Assembly (NCBI GenBank): GCA_963932465.1
Contig: OZ010791.1
Location: 622,115,800 to 622,179,799, forward strand
Source: Maratus speciosus
Lineage: Eukaryota > Arthropoda > Arachnida > Araneae > Salticidae
Length of the DNA: 64,000 nucleotides
Direction: 5' to 3'
Every line of letters starts with the position of its first letter. Position 1 is the first letter of the stretch. The notes beneath the pieces were generated by a model. It was not told where the DNA came from and did not search any database. It saw only the letters and a program-made list of their open reading frames with translations. Shown here piece by piece: positions 11,525-23,572 of the stretch. The translations under genes and the position numbers were made by a program.

Positions 11525-12045
11525 AAGATGCAAAAATTATCAAATTAAAATGTATCAAAGTTCGTTTTAATTCAAACAATAAATATTGTTAGACGGAAAT
11601 ATTTTCCTCTATAAAATACAAAAATGTTTTCATATCGAGGGCGTAATTAATTAAAAGGTAAGACATTTTGTTTAATTTAAATTCTAAATATTGCTGATCT
11701 TGGGATGAATATTACAGTTAATTATTCTTTGTAAGATAAAATAATATTTGTATATCAACAGTGTGAGTTACTTATAAGCAAGAACATAATTTTTAAATTA
11801 AATGTAATTTTATTTGTATCTTACAATAGAAAATTAATTGTAATTTTAATTGTAAAATTATTTAACAGCAATATTTTGACTTTAAACAAAACAAGATTTA
11901 TTACATTTCAATTAGTTACATCCTCGATATGGAAATATTTTTGCATTTTATAGGGGAAAATGTTCCCAATTAACAATACTTATTTTTTGAATTAAAACGA
12001 ATTGTTTTACGTTGTAAATACTATTTTTGCATCGTACAAATTCTT
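11525..12045. repeat. Imperfect inverted repeat with ~190-bp arms
   Basis: Left arm segments 'gttttaattcaaacaata', 'ctctataaaatacaaaaatg' and 'cgagggcgtaattaatt' reappear inverted between about 11900 and 12045 ('gaattaaaacgaattg', 'tttgcattttatagggg', 'ttagttacatcctcg'). Arms are diverged, so this is an old foldback element or rearrangement. No coding content. Confidence 0.55.
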
Positions 12046-13406
12046 CCATTCGATATGATTAGGTAATCGGCAAAAGATCATATGATATTGAAATGTACTC
12101 GGTAAAAGATTACCAAGTGACCAAATTATCGAAAACTAATACGCAAAGGCTTCAAAACCGACACAATTATAGTCGGGAGGCAATGCTCGAAGGGTGATTT
12201 GCCTTGCGGACAAGAAATCATATCTGCCGACTCCAGAAAATGAGATCGCCAGGACGAAATATAGTCGAGTTAGGACTTTCGGCGGAAGTTCGGCCAAAGA
12301 TTATTTGCTGTTTGGGAAAGTGGCTGACATTTTGAAACGTCCTGAATTTTGTCACGCGATAAAAGGCGTATTTATGAACCGATTTCGATGTAATTCGGTG
12401 TGTACATAGTACATACCAATGTCTCGACCGAGTTCGTTGGCCAACTTCATCCGCCATTTAGTTTCAAAATGGCGGCCATTTAAAAATTTTTTAAAAATTT
12501 AAAATTTGAAATGTGGTACCAAAAAATTGAAAATGGAAAAATATTTTTTTCTTATGTATTTGACCTTTATACAAAGATTTCGGAGCACTTTTAGTTTCGT
12601 CTATATCTTAAAAAATGGCTGAGTTGCAGCATTTTGAATTTCTAGCGTGGCTGACATTTTGAAACGTCCTGAATTTTGTCACGCGATAAAAGGCGTATTT
12701 ATGAACCGATGTAACTTCGTTTATACATAGTACATACCAATGTCTCGACCGGGTTCGTTGGCCAGCTTCATCCGCCATCTTGTTTAAAAATAGCGGCCAT
12801 TTAAATTTTTAAGAAAAATTTAAATTTGAAATGTGGTACCAAAAAATTGAAAATTGAAAAAATATTTTTTTCTTATGTGTTTGACCTTGATAAAAAGATT
12901 CGGAAGCAGTTTTTGTTTCGTCTATATCTTAAGAAATGGCTGAGTTATAGCATTTTGAATTTCTAGCGTGGCTGACATTTTGAAACGTCCTGATATTTGT
13001 CACGTAATAACAGGCGTATTTATGAACCGATTTGGATGTACCTTGGTGTGTACATAGTACATACAAATATCTCGACCGAGTTCGTTGGCCAGCTTTATCC
13101 GCCATCTTGTTTCAAAATGGCGGCCATTTAAAAAATTTTAAAAATAAAAAAATTAAAATGAGATACCAAAAAATTGGAAACTGAAGAAGATTTTTTTCAT
13201 ATGTGTTTGACCTTAATACAAAGATTCCGGAACAGTTTTTGTTTCGTCTATATCTAAAAAAATGGCTGAGTAATAGCATTTTGAATTTCTATTGTGGCTG
13301 ACATTTAAAAACGACCTGATTTTTGTCACGCCATAACAGGCGTATGTATGAACCGATTTGGATGTAACTTGTACGATGTCTGTACGTTGTACATACAAAT
13401 GTCTCA

Positions 13407-15078
13407 AGTGGCCGCCCCTCCGGGTGGTTCCGACCCGACCCCTTGAGTGGGGGAGGTGACCGGAAGCTGGGCAGAGTTCGTTGTGTACGAATGCGAGGGG
13501 GCCGGATGGGGACGATTCGCCACCTCCTCGAGAGGCTCATCTCCGACAGGCGTTGAGCACGGTGGCCACGGTTAACGGACGTTGTGCATGGGTGCGTTTC
13601 GCCTTTTGATCCAGCGCACCCCCGGCAGCCGGGTCCTCTGGCCAAGCCGGATAGCGACGCTCCATAGGTCGATCCCGGTGCCGGTCTAAGGGACGGTGTC
13701 GCCGGGCAAAGACTAGCTAAGGCGATAGGACCCCATCCACCAATTGACTAAGAGGGGGCATGAAGTATGAGTGAGGGCTTTGTAGTGGAAAGTCCTCGGT
13801 GCTGGCTGGTGACGACGGGGCTCACGGGAACGCCATGCAGGGACTCCCGGAGCAACCGAAGGGCGAGGGTTTCGGACAGCGCCCAGGTTACTTTATGACT
13901 TGGGTGGCCAATCCCTCCGAGGACCTCAGCTGGAGCAGTTGGGAGCCGACCCTAAGGGTGGTAGGGTTTGGCGGTGCCCCCGTTGACCAAGGAGAGGTCG
14001 CGTGAGGAGGCCAGTATGGTTCTGGTTGCTCCATGTCGTGCCGTGACCCATGGCAGGGGGTCGGCCGGCAGGTCCACCATCGAAAACTATTCTCGCAGGG
14101 AAACGGGGCGGAGGCTCGCCGGTAACGCGGCGGCTCATCGTGCCTCAGGTGAACTCTTGGTCCGATCCAGGTCCTCCGTGTCTATGCGGTACCGGAGTTT
14201 TCCTCGCCTGGTGATGATGACCTAGAGGTGTCTCCACCTAACTTTCGAACGCACTAACAAAGGTAGCGGTCGGTCACTGCACGGGGTCAGGGGCCTTCGG
14301 GCCTGGGTACCCTCGACGGCCGTGAGGTAAGGTAGTGGCGGGCGGGCTTCTGTCGGCCTCCACTGGCTTCTCTGTCCTAGGATGTGGTCGAGTCGGTGGG
14401 GGCTGGCGGGACTCCGTTCCGTCCGACCCCCTAGCGAGGCGGAGTCTATTCTGTCTATGTGGAGCTTTCCGTGCCCGCCTGGGGTCGCTAACGGCACCTA
14501 GTCTGGGCCAACTGGTTCCCGGCGTGATCCACGAGGGGTTCCGTCGGTTGAGCCGGGTGGTTTGGGCGAAAAGCCAGGAGGTGGGTCGCTTTATGGCCGG
14601 AGGGACTTTCCCCGTCCTCCCTGTTTTTCAAGTTAGGGGCTCTTCAATAACTTTCCTATCGGCTGGCCCACAAAAATGTCTCTGCCGGAAAATGGTATCT
14701 GATCTTGGGGGCCTTCCGTAAATTAAATTCGGGTCGGGAAGCCTCGGTTCAGTCCGTGGGCCCAGCGTCTTTATAGGCGTCTGGTTCCTGCGATGGCTTG
14801 CGGGGTCTACCGGCTCGAGTAACCAAGTTTAGGGACCACTTGGTTTTTCTAGCTGGGTGGTGAGGACTATCGTAGCGATAGTTCACCAACTTGGGAATAG
14901 CCGACGTGACGTGCGCTGGGCAATGCGTTGGCCTGACCGGAGTTTGCGTGGGGTTCCGCTCTGTTGGGGCTTGTCTGGCGGCGACCTTCGGGACGCGCCG
15001 CGGGGCTTACTTCACGGGTGGTTCCTTGCGTAGACAAATGGGCCTGAAAAGGGCCTGGGACCGGAAGATGGACCCCCC
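13407..15078. mobile_element. GC-rich 1.67-kb insertion of unknown class, with short flanking duplication
   Basis: Sharp change from AT-rich repeat to GC-rich sequence, inserted inside one family-A unit: left flank 'atacaaatgtctca' (13393-13406), right flank 'ataccaatgtctca' (15079-15092), a 14-bp duplication with one mismatch, while the unit otherwise continues in phase. No terminal inverted repeat, no poly(A), no LTR signature. Reading frames of up to 128 codons occur on both strands, as expected from GC-rich noncoding sequence, and none shows a family I know. It does not resemble rRNA by eye. A non-autonomous retroposon or a fragment of a GC-rich non-LTR element is possible; horizontal origin cannot be excluded. 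Confidence 0.6.
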
Positions 15079-15933
15079 ATACCAATGTCTCAACCGAGAT
15101 CGTTGGCCAGCTTCATTCGCCATCTTGTTTCAAAAGGGTTGCCATTAAAAAAAAAATTAAATTTAAAATTTAAAAATGAAGTATTAAAAAATTGGAAAGT
15201 GAAAAAGATTTTTTTTTATGTGTTTGGCCTTGATACAAAGATTCCGGAGCAGTTTTTGTTTCTGAAAATTTGTTCTTTTGTTTATATCTTAAAAAATGAT
15301 TGAATTATAGCACTTTGAATTTCTAGCATGGGTAACATTTTGAAACGATCTTGTATTTGTCACGCGATAACACACGTATTCGCTTATTTCGATGTAAGAA
15401 GGCATGTGGATAGTATACATCAATACCTCGACCAAGTTCGCTGGCCAGATTCATCAGCCATCTTGTTTCAAAATGGCGGCCATTAAATTAAAAAATATAT
15501 ATATATTTAAAGTGAGGTGCAAAAAAATTTGAAATTGATAAAGGTTTCTTTCTTAAGTATTTGACCTCGATATAAGGATTCAGGAGCATTTTTTGTTTGT
15601 CTTTACCTTAAAAAATGGCTCGGATATAGCAGTTTCAATTTCTATTGTGGGTGACATTTTGAAAAATCTGATTTTTTGCATGCGACAGTACTCGTATATG
15701 TCAACCGATTCCGATGTGAGTGAGTTTGTCAAGCTTGTGTCAGCTTGGATAAAGCTGACTAATTTCGCGAAATTCTCATTCATTATATTGATAAAAATTA
15801 GTATTGAATCTCCTATATTCGGTTTCCACTAAATTGAGCTTCGTGTGTTTGAATGATATAAGTTGGCTTTTTTTAAAATAAGGAATATGAAAGCTACCTC
15901 TTCCTACCAGCACTGGCCGAAAGGACTTTTTTT

Positions 15934-17192
15934 ACTTTCTTCTTTCTTTCAATAGAAGAAAGTAATGTAATCGAAATTTTTTCGACTTCCAGTTTTCGAC
16001 GGATTTACATGTTTTAGGAGTCAGAGATCCCGAAAAAACATGTTTATAGAAAATGTCTGTCTGTCCGTGTGTCTGTCGCCATTGTACCATCAAAAAGTGT
16101 ATGAAGTTATGCATAGAATTGAACCAAATATTTTGTTTTACGTTTTTGGCTATACCAAGCAGGTCCTTCCTTAATTTGGAAAAAAATCGGCCGGAAGGGG
16201 GCGCTGTAGTAGCGATTTTGAATATTGTACCATCGAAAAGTGTATGAAGTTAAGCTCATCATTGAACCAAATTTTTTGTGTATGTTTTTGGCTAAAGCAA
16301 GAAGGTCCTCCATGCATTCGGAAAAATTCCACCGAAACGGGCGCTGTAATAGCGATTTTTGTGTATGTTTTTGGCTAAGGCAAGAAGGTCCTCCCTGCGT
16401 TTGGAAAAATTCCTCCGAAAGGGGGTACTATAATAGCGATTTTTGTGCCATTTTGAATATTATACCATCGAAAAGTGTATGAAGTTAGGCATGGAATTGA
16501 ACCAAATTTTTTGTGTATGTTTTTGGCCAAGGTCAGAAGGTCCTCCCTGCATTTGGAAAAATTCCGCCGAAAGGGGGCGCTGTAATAGCGATTTTTGTGC
16601 CATTTTAAATATTGTACCATCGAAAAGTGTATGAAGTTATGCATAGAATTGAACCAAATTTTTTGTGTATGTTTTGCGCCCAGGCAAGAAGACCTCTGCA
16701 TTTGGAAAAATTCCGCCGAAAAGGGGCGCTGTAATAGCTATCGTGGTGCCATTTTGAATATTGCACCATCGAAAAGTGTATGAAGTTATGGATAGAATTT
16801 AACGAAATTTTTAGGTCCTCCCTGAATTAGGAAATATCCCGCCGAAAGGGGGCACTATAATAGCAATATTTGTGTAATTTTCTTGATTTTTCGTAGTTCT
16901 ACTATACACCGGCGGCTTGTGAAGTGACGGGAACTTCCCATACTGATAAGCCGGCTATTCGCGAACAGCCGATATACAACAGAATAACCGAAAATATCGA
17001 TTTTAATACATATCATGATGGAGATTGACTCGTTTTTACTCCGATTAATTGACTGAAGCAGAAATTTAAGATGAAAGTCAAAGTTCATATAGTATTGAAC
17101 TAATAAATGAAATATTGACATTTGTAACAACATTTTGAAACATTAAAATATATGAGATTGAAAAACGTTTTGGGATTGGCAAATCCAACTAG
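15934..17192 (+). mobile_element. Helentron-like family B, copy B1 (variant core)
   Basis: Starts ACTTTCTTCTTTC with inverted AGAAGAAAGT some 15 nt on, has a 'gtctgtctgtccgtgtg' tract, then units of about 150 bp with 'ccatcgaaaagtgtatgaag' (near 16090, 16230, 16466, 16619, 16769) and 'ggcgctgtaatagcgat'. Ends 'gggattggcaaatccaactag' at 17192. Ends match B2-B4, but the core minisatellite is different. Short overlapping reading frames on both strands (15932-16783) are shadows of the repeat. Confidence 0.6.
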
Positions 17193-17344
17193 TTTAATAT
17201 CTCCTTTGAAGTCAAAATGTGTCATCTAAGTGGTGTGTATACCTCTTCATAATCTAATCATTGTTAGTCCATCAAAGTTGACATTTGTCACTGAGGCTCA
17301 GGTCTGTTTCCCGAGCTCTTCTGCAAGTGGCAGAAAGAAAGCGA
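17193..17344. other. Short spacer between family B and family A elements
   Basis: About 150 bp of non-repeated-looking sequence with no feature I can name; the small frame that crosses it is not supported. Confidence 0.4.
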
Positions 17345-20158
17345 AAAAGTCCTTCCGGCCAGTGCCGGGAGGAAGAGGTAGCTTTCATAATCCTTATTTT
17401 AAAAAAGCCAACTTATATCATGTAAACACACGAAGCTCAATTTAGTGGAAACCGGATATAGGAGATTCAATACTAATTTTTATCAATATAATGAATGAGA
17501 ATTTCGCGAAATTAGTCAGCTTTATCCAAGCTGCTTTTCTTTAAAGTAACTTATATTTGGCTGCCAAATTCGGCAATTTCTTAAAGTACCTGTCATTTTA
17601 AAACAACATGGTGGATGAGGCTAACCAGTGAACTTGGTCGAGACCTTAGTAATTGCTGTGCACATGCTCACTCACATCGGAATCGGTTAATATATAGGAG
17701 TGCTGTCGCATGCAAAAAATCAGATTTTTCAAAATGTCACCCACAATAGAAATTGAAACTGCTATATCTGAGCCATTTTTTAAGGTAAAGACAAACAAAA
17801 TATGCTCCTGAATCCTTATATCAAGATCAAATACTTAAGAAAGAAACCTTTTTCAATTTCTAATTTTTTTGCACCTCACTTTAAATATATATATATTTTT
17901 TAATTTAATGGCCGCCATTTTGAAGCAAGATGGCTGATGAATCTGGCCAGCGAACTTGGTCGAGGTGTTGATGTATACTATCCACATGCCTTCTTACATC
18001 GAAATAGGCGAATACGTGTGCTATCGCGTGACAAATACAAGATCGTTTCAAAATGTTAGCCATGCTAGAAATTCAAAGTGCTATAAATCAACCATTTTTT
18101 AAGATATCAACAAAAGAACAAATTTTCAGAAACAAAAACTGCTCCGGAATCTTTGTATCAAGGCCAAACACATAAAAAAAATCTTTTGCATTTTCCAATT
18201 TTTTAATACCTCATTTTGAATTTTAAATTTAATTTTTTTAAAAATGGCAACCCTTTTGAAACAAGATGGCGAATGAAGCTGGCCAACGAACTCGGTCGAG
18301 ACATTGGTATGTACTACGTACAGACCAAGTTACATCCAAATAGGTTCATAAATACGCCTGTTATCGCGTGACAAAAATCAGGTCGTTTTAAAATGTCAGC
18401 CACAAGAGAAATTCAAAATGATATTACTCAGCCATTTTTTTTTATATAGACGAAAGAAAAACTGTTCCGGAATCTTTGTATTAAGGTCAAACACATACAA
18501 AAAAAAATCTTTTTCATTTTCCAATTTTTTGGTATCTCATTTAATTTTCTTTATTTTTTAATTTTTTTAAATGGCAGCCATTTTGAAAACAAGATGGCGG
18601 ATGAAGCTGGCCAACGAACTCGGTCGAGATATTTGTATGTACTATGTACACACCAAGGTACATCCAAGTCGGTCCATAAATACGCCTGTTATTACGTGAG
18701 AAAAATCAGGACGTTTCAAAATGTCAGCCACGCTAGAAATTCAAAATGGTATAACTCAGCCATTTCTTAAGATATAGACGAAACAAAAACTGCTTCCGAA
18801 TCTTTTTATCGAGGTCAAACACATAAGAAGAAAATATTTTTTCAATTTTCAATTTTTGGTACCACATTTCAAACTTAAATTTTTCTTAAAAATTTAAATG
18901 GCCGCCATTTTTAAACAAATGGCGGGTGAAGCTGGCCAACGAACCCGGTCGAGACATTGGTATGTACTATGTATAAACGAAGTTACATCCAAATCGGTTC
19001 ATAAATACGCCTTTTATCGCGTGACGAAATTCAGGACGCTTCAAAATGTCAGCCACGCTAGAAATTCAAAATGCTATAACTCAGCCATTTTTTAAGATAT
19101 AGACGAAACAAAAACTGCTCCGAAATCTTTGTATAAAGGTCAAATACATAAGAAAAAAATATTTTTCCATTTTCAATTTTTTGGTACCACATTTCAAATT
19201 TTAAATTTAAAAAAAATTTTAAATGGCCGCCATTTTGAAACAAAATGGCGGATGAAGCTGGCCAACGAACTCGGTCGAGAGATTGGTATGTACTATGTAC
19301 ACACCGAATTACATCCAAATCGGTTCATAAATACGCCTTTTATTGCGTGACAAAATTCAGGACGTTTCAAAATGTCAGCCACGCTAGAAATTCAAAATGC
19401 TATAACTCAGCCATTTTTTAAGATATAGACGAAACAAAAACTGCTCCGGAATCTTTGTATAAAGGTCAAATACATAAGAAAAAAATATTTTTCCATTTTT
19501 AATTTTTTGGTACCACATTTCAAGTTTTAAGTTTTTTTTTAAATTTTAAATGGCCGCCATTTTGAAACAAAATGGCGGATGAAGCTGGCCAACGAACTCG
19601 GTCGAGAGATTGGTATGTACTATGTACACACCGAATTACATCCAAATCGGTTCATAAATACGCCTTTTATCGCGTGACAAAATTCAGGACGTTTCAAAAT
19701 GTCAGCCACGCTAGAAATTCAAAATGCTATAACTCAGCCATTTTTTAAGATATAGACGAAACAAAAATTGCTCCAGAATCTTTGTATAAAGGTCAAATAC
19801 ATAAGAAAAAAATATTTTTCCATTTTTAATTTTTTGGTACCACATTTCAAGTTTTAAGTTTTTTTAAAAATTTTAAATGGCCGCCATTTTGAAACAAAAC
19901 GGCGGATGAAGCTGGCCAACGAACTCGGTCGAGACATTGGTATGTACTATGTGCACACCGAATTACATCGAAATCGGTTCATAATTACGGGAGTTACAGT
20001 GTGACATAGGTCAGATATATATATATATATATCAATTTTGAACGGAGGGTGGTTTCGGGGTCTGGGGGTCATGATCGATGAAAATATACCAAAATTTTTT
20101 GAAATCGCTTTCCTCCGAACGGCTGCAATAGGTAGCTTTTTTGTAAAGAAAGCTACCT
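17345..20158 (-). mobile_element. Helentron-like family A, copy A4, full length, minus orientation
   Basis: The only uninterrupted full-length copy in the window (about 2.8 kb). On the minus strand it has the 5' hairpin AGGTAGCTTTC/AAAGCTACCT (20130-20158), the conserved module with CCCAGACCCCGAAACCACCC (about 20045-20075), (TA)n (20017-20031), an array of ~327-bp units, and the 3' subterminal GAAAGCTACCT, GC hairpin and ACTTTTT (17345-17390). It serves as the reference for defining the interrupted copies. No coding capacity. Confidence 0.7.
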
Positions 20159-20331
20159 AAAATGATAAACTATCAAACAATGAACTGTGGGGGACAGTAG
20201 TGCAGTATTTTCAGTTCAAAACACCTAAGCCTTTCATTAAGTAAATACAGTCGAATCTCCATATATCGAAGTAGCAGATTTCCGGTAAAAAATTAGATAT
20301 ATAGAAGCGATCTTAGTTTTATCTTAGTTTT
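20159..20331. other. Spacer with a Tigger-like terminal repeat fragment
   Basis: Sequence from about 20247 (TACAGTCGAATCTCCATATA) resembles the start of a pogo/Tigger-type terminal repeat, but no matching second end was found, so it is a fragment at best. Confidence 0.3.
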
Positions 20332-20402
20332 AAAAATTTTGGTATATTTTCATCGATCATGACCCCCCAGACCCCGAAACCACCCTCCGTTCAAAATTGA
20401 TA
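20332..20402 (+). mobile_element. Fragment of family A 5' module
   Basis: Seventy bases identical in kind to the module of other copies ('ttttcatcgatcatgacccc' through 'ccctccgttcaaaattgata'), without hairpin or array. It is broken at 20402 where a Helitron-like 5' end begins. Confidence 0.7.
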
Positions 20403-20621
20403 TCTATACTAATAAAAGAACAAATCGCCCTGTATGTTTGTCTGTGTGCGATGGTTGATGGTTAGCAAAAACATACGCACGTACGAGGTTCAAAAATTTT
20501 CTTTGAAAAGAGTCCAAGGCCTCTCCTAATGCACCATATCCTCAGAATTTTATAATTCCAATTATTAGCTGAGTAATAAATTAATATTCGGACATCACTC
20601 TCATCAAAAAGTACGCCTTTT
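20403..20621 (+). mobile_element. 5' terminus of a canonical Helitron, interrupted by copy A5
   Basis: Begins TCTATACTAATAAAAGAACA after an A, followed by 'gtatgtttgtctgtgtgcg'. A 5' TC after A with this AT-then-GTCTG composition is typical of animal Helitrons. The rest was displaced by copy A5 and could continue after 23575; no CTAG hairpin end was found there. Confidence 0.45.
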
Positions 20622-20744
20622 AGGTAGCTTTCTTTACAAAAAGCTATCTATTGCAGCCGTTCAGAGTAAAGCGATTTCAAAAAATTTTGGTATATTTTCA
20701 TCGATCATGACCCCCAGACCCCGAAACAACCCTCCGTTCAAAAT

Positions 20745-20784
<40 letters not shown>

Positions 20785-23572
20785 GACCTATGTCACACTC
20801 TAACTCTCGTAATTATCAACCGATTTGGATTATTAACCGAATTATCAACCGATTGTCTCGACCGAGTTCGTTGGCCAGCTTCATCCGCCATTTTGTTTCA
20901 AAATGGCGGCCTTTTAAAAATTTTAAAAAAATTTAAAATTTGAAATGTGCTACCAAAAAATTGAAAATGGAAAAATATTTTTTTCTTATGTATTTGACCT
21001 TTATACAAAGACTCCGTAGCAGTTTTTGTTTCGTCTATATCTTAAAAAATGGCTGAGTTATAGCATTTTGAATTTCTAGTGTGGCTGACATTTTGAAACG
21101 CCCTGATTTTTGCCACGTGATAACAGACGTATTTATGAACCGATTTGGATGTACCTTGGTGTGTACATAGTACATACAAATAACTCAACCGAGTTCGTTG
21201 GCCAGCTTCATCCGCCATCTTGTTTCAAAATGGCGGCCATTTAAAAAAATAAAAAAAAAAATTAAATTTAAAATGAGATACCAAAAAATTGGAAAATGAA
21301 AAAGAGTTTTTTCGTATGTGTTTGACCTTAATACAAAGATTCCGGAACAGGTTTTGTTTCGTCTATATCTAAAAAAATGGCTGAGTTATAACATTTTGAA
21401 TTTCTATTGTGGCTGACATTTTAAAACGACCTGATTTTTGTCACGCGATAACATTCGTATTTATGAACCGATTTGAATGTAACTTGGTCTGTACATAGTA
21501 CATACCAATGTCTCGACCGAGTTCGTTGGCCAGCTTATTCGCCATCTTGTTTCAAAAGGGTTGCCATTTTAAAAAAAAATGTAATTTAAAATTTAAAATG
21601 AGGCATTAAAAAATTGGAAAATGAAAAAGATTTTTACTTTCTTCTATCTTTACAAGAAGAAAGTATTGGATTCGTGAAAATTTTTGACTTCCGGTTTTCG
21701 ACGGTTTTACACGTTTTAGAATGCCCAGAACACGATTTGATGGTTTTTAGAAAATGTCTGTCTGTGAGTCTGTCTGTCACTCTGTCACCCTGTCACTCTG
21801 TCTGTGAGTCTGTATGTGACAAAAATTTTGTGGGCGCTCTATCTCAAGAACTAATGCGCAGAATTTCACAAAACTTATTATTTAGTTAGACCTTGATATA
21901 ATCTGGACCTGATTAGTTTTTGGTGAAAATCGCCCAACAGGTGGCACTGCTATGCGGCATTTTCACGATTTCTGCAATAGCTATATCTCAAGAACTACTG
22001 CACGGATTTTCATAAAACTTTAGATTCAGTTAGTCCAGGATATAGTTTGATGCTGATTACTTTTTTGTGAAAATCGCCCAACAGGTGGCGCTGCTATGCT
22101 GCATTATTCATGATTATCGCAATAGCTCGAACTCAAGAAAAAATGCACAAATTTTCATCAAACTTCAGATTTCGTTAGTCCTTGATATAAATTAGTGCTG
22201 TTTAATTTTTGGTGTAAATCGCCCAACAGGTGGCGCTGCTGTGCTCCATTTTCACGATTTTCGCAAGAGCTGTATCTCAAGAACTATTGCACGGATTTTC
22301 ATCAAACTTCAGATTTAGTTAGTCCTTGACATGAATTGACGTGTAAATTAGTGCTGTTTAATTTTTGGTGTAAATCGCTCAACAGGTGGCGCTGCTATGC
22401 TGTATTTTTTGAGATTTCAGCAATAGCTGTATCTCAAGAACTAACGCTTAGATTTTCAACAAACTTCAGATTCAGGTATACCTTGATATCATTTAGTGCA
22501 GTTTATTTTTAGTGTAAATCGCTCAACAGGTGGCGCTGCTATGCTACATTTTTCAGAATTCCCGCTGTAGCTCTATCTCAAGAAGTAATGCACGAATTTT
22601 CATCCAACTTCAAATTCAGATATACTTTGATATGAATTGGTGCTAAATTCATGTAATTTCTTGTACTATTTAAATGATTTAATTGATGTGATTTATATAG
22701 AAGAAAGTTTTGTGATGGCCACAACATACTAGTTTTTTTATGTGTTTGGTCTTGTTACAAAGATTCTGGAGCAGTTTTTGTTTCTGAAAATTTGTTCTTT
22801 TGTTTATATCTTAAAAAGTGGTTGAATTATAGCACTTTGAATTTCTATCATGGTTAACACTTTGAAACGATCTTGTATTTGTCTCGCGATACCACACGTA
22901 TTCGCCTATTTCGATGGAAGAAGGCATGTGGATAGTATACATCAATATCTCGACCAAGTTCGCTGGCCAGCTTCATCAGCCATCTTGTTTCAAAATGGCG
23001 GCCATTAAATTAAAAAATATATATATTTAAAGTGAGGTGCAAAAAAAATAGAAATTGAAAAAGGTTTCTTTCTTAAGTATTTGACCTTGATGTAAGGATT
23101 CAGGAGCATTTTTTGTTTGTCTTTATCTTAAAAAATGGCTCAGATATAGCAGTTTCAATTTCTAACGTGGGTGACATTTTGAAAAATCTGATTTTTTGCC
23201 TGCGACAGCACTCGTATATATCAACCGATTCCGATGTGAGTGAGCATGTGCACAGCAATTACTAAGGTCTCGACCAAGTTCACTGGTTAGCCTCATCCAC
23301 CATGTTGTCTTAAAATGGCAGGCACTTTAACAAATCGCCGAATTTGGCAGCCAAATATAAGTTACTTTAAATAAAAGCAGCTTGGATAAAGCTGACTAAT
23401 TTCGCGAAATTCTCATTCATAATGATTTAGTATTGATAAAAATTAGTATTGAATCTCCTATATTCGGTTTCCACTAAATTGAGCTTCTTGTGTTTGAATA
23501 ATATAAGTTGGCTTTTTTAAAATAAGGCATATGAAAGCTACCTCTTCCTCGCGGCACTGGCCGGAAGGACTT
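20622..23572 (+). mobile_element. Helentron-like family A, copy A5, with nested family B element
   Basis: Starts AGGTAGCTTTCTTTAC after TTTT, has the 5' module, a long (TA)n tract (20747-20780), a shortened ~327-bp array and the 3' end (GAAAGCTACCT at 23533, GC hairpin, ACTTTTTT). A complete family-B element (B2) lies in the array at 21636-22732. Removing B2 restores a normal repeat unit. Confidence 0.65.
21636..22732 (+). mobile_element. Helentron-like family B, copy B2
   Basis: Starts ACTTTCTTCTATCTTTAC with inverted AGAAGAAAGT, includes a 'ctgtctgtcactctgtcac' tract, has five ~148-bp units (anchor 'caacaggtggcgctgctatg' near 21938, 22080, 22225, 22381, 22525), a 3' subterminal AGAAGAAAGT (22719-22728 region) and ends ACTAG at 22732. 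The flanks 'gaaaaagattttt' and 'tttttttatgtgtttgg' join into the normal family-A unit seen at 15201-15230, so insertion was within a T-run with no longer duplication. Confidence 0.7.

Larger units (their letters stand above)
9205..12318. mobile_element. Unclassified 3.1-kb insertion in the family-A repeat
   Basis: The repeat text 'ttgaatttcta' (ends 9204) and 'gtggctgacattttg' (starts 12319) are adjacent in other units, so everything between was inserted. Ends read 'accccagtaacaag' and 'gctgtttgggaaa'; I see no terminal inverted repeat, no clear target duplication and no coding frame. Inside are a ~295-bp tandem array, a MITE and a 0.5-kb inverted repeat. The outer 200 bp at each end are richer in CG dinucleotides than the middle. 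Class unknown. Confidence 0.5.
9159..15933 (+). mobile_element. Helentron-like family A, copy A3 (plus), split by two large insertions
   Basis: Family-A repeat sequence at 9159-9204 ('aatggctcagttatagcattttg') continues at 12319 ('gtggctgacattttgaaacg') after a 3.1-kb insertion, then runs through ~327-bp units to 13406, is cut by a GC-rich insertion (13407-15078), and resumes to the 3' end with GAAAGCTACCT (about 15891), the GC hairpin and the T-run at 15926-15933. Its 5' part is not on this side of copy A2 and is presumably displaced left of it. A family-B element begins directly in its terminal T-run. Confidence 0.55.

Noticed and set aside
13407..15078. Ribosomal RNA gene or rRNA fragment
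   Set aside because: GC content suggested it, but I see none of the conserved rRNA core motifs. It also has insertion-like flanks.
13289..15148. Several overlapping reading frames up to 128 codons in the GC-rich block
   Set aside because: They occur on both strands and several frames at once, have no recognisable domains, and are expected from GC-rich noncoding sequence with few stop codons.
15932..16783. Cluster of six overlapping small frames with repeated peptides
   Set aside because: The peptides repeat because they translate ~150-bp minisatellite units of B1 on both strands.
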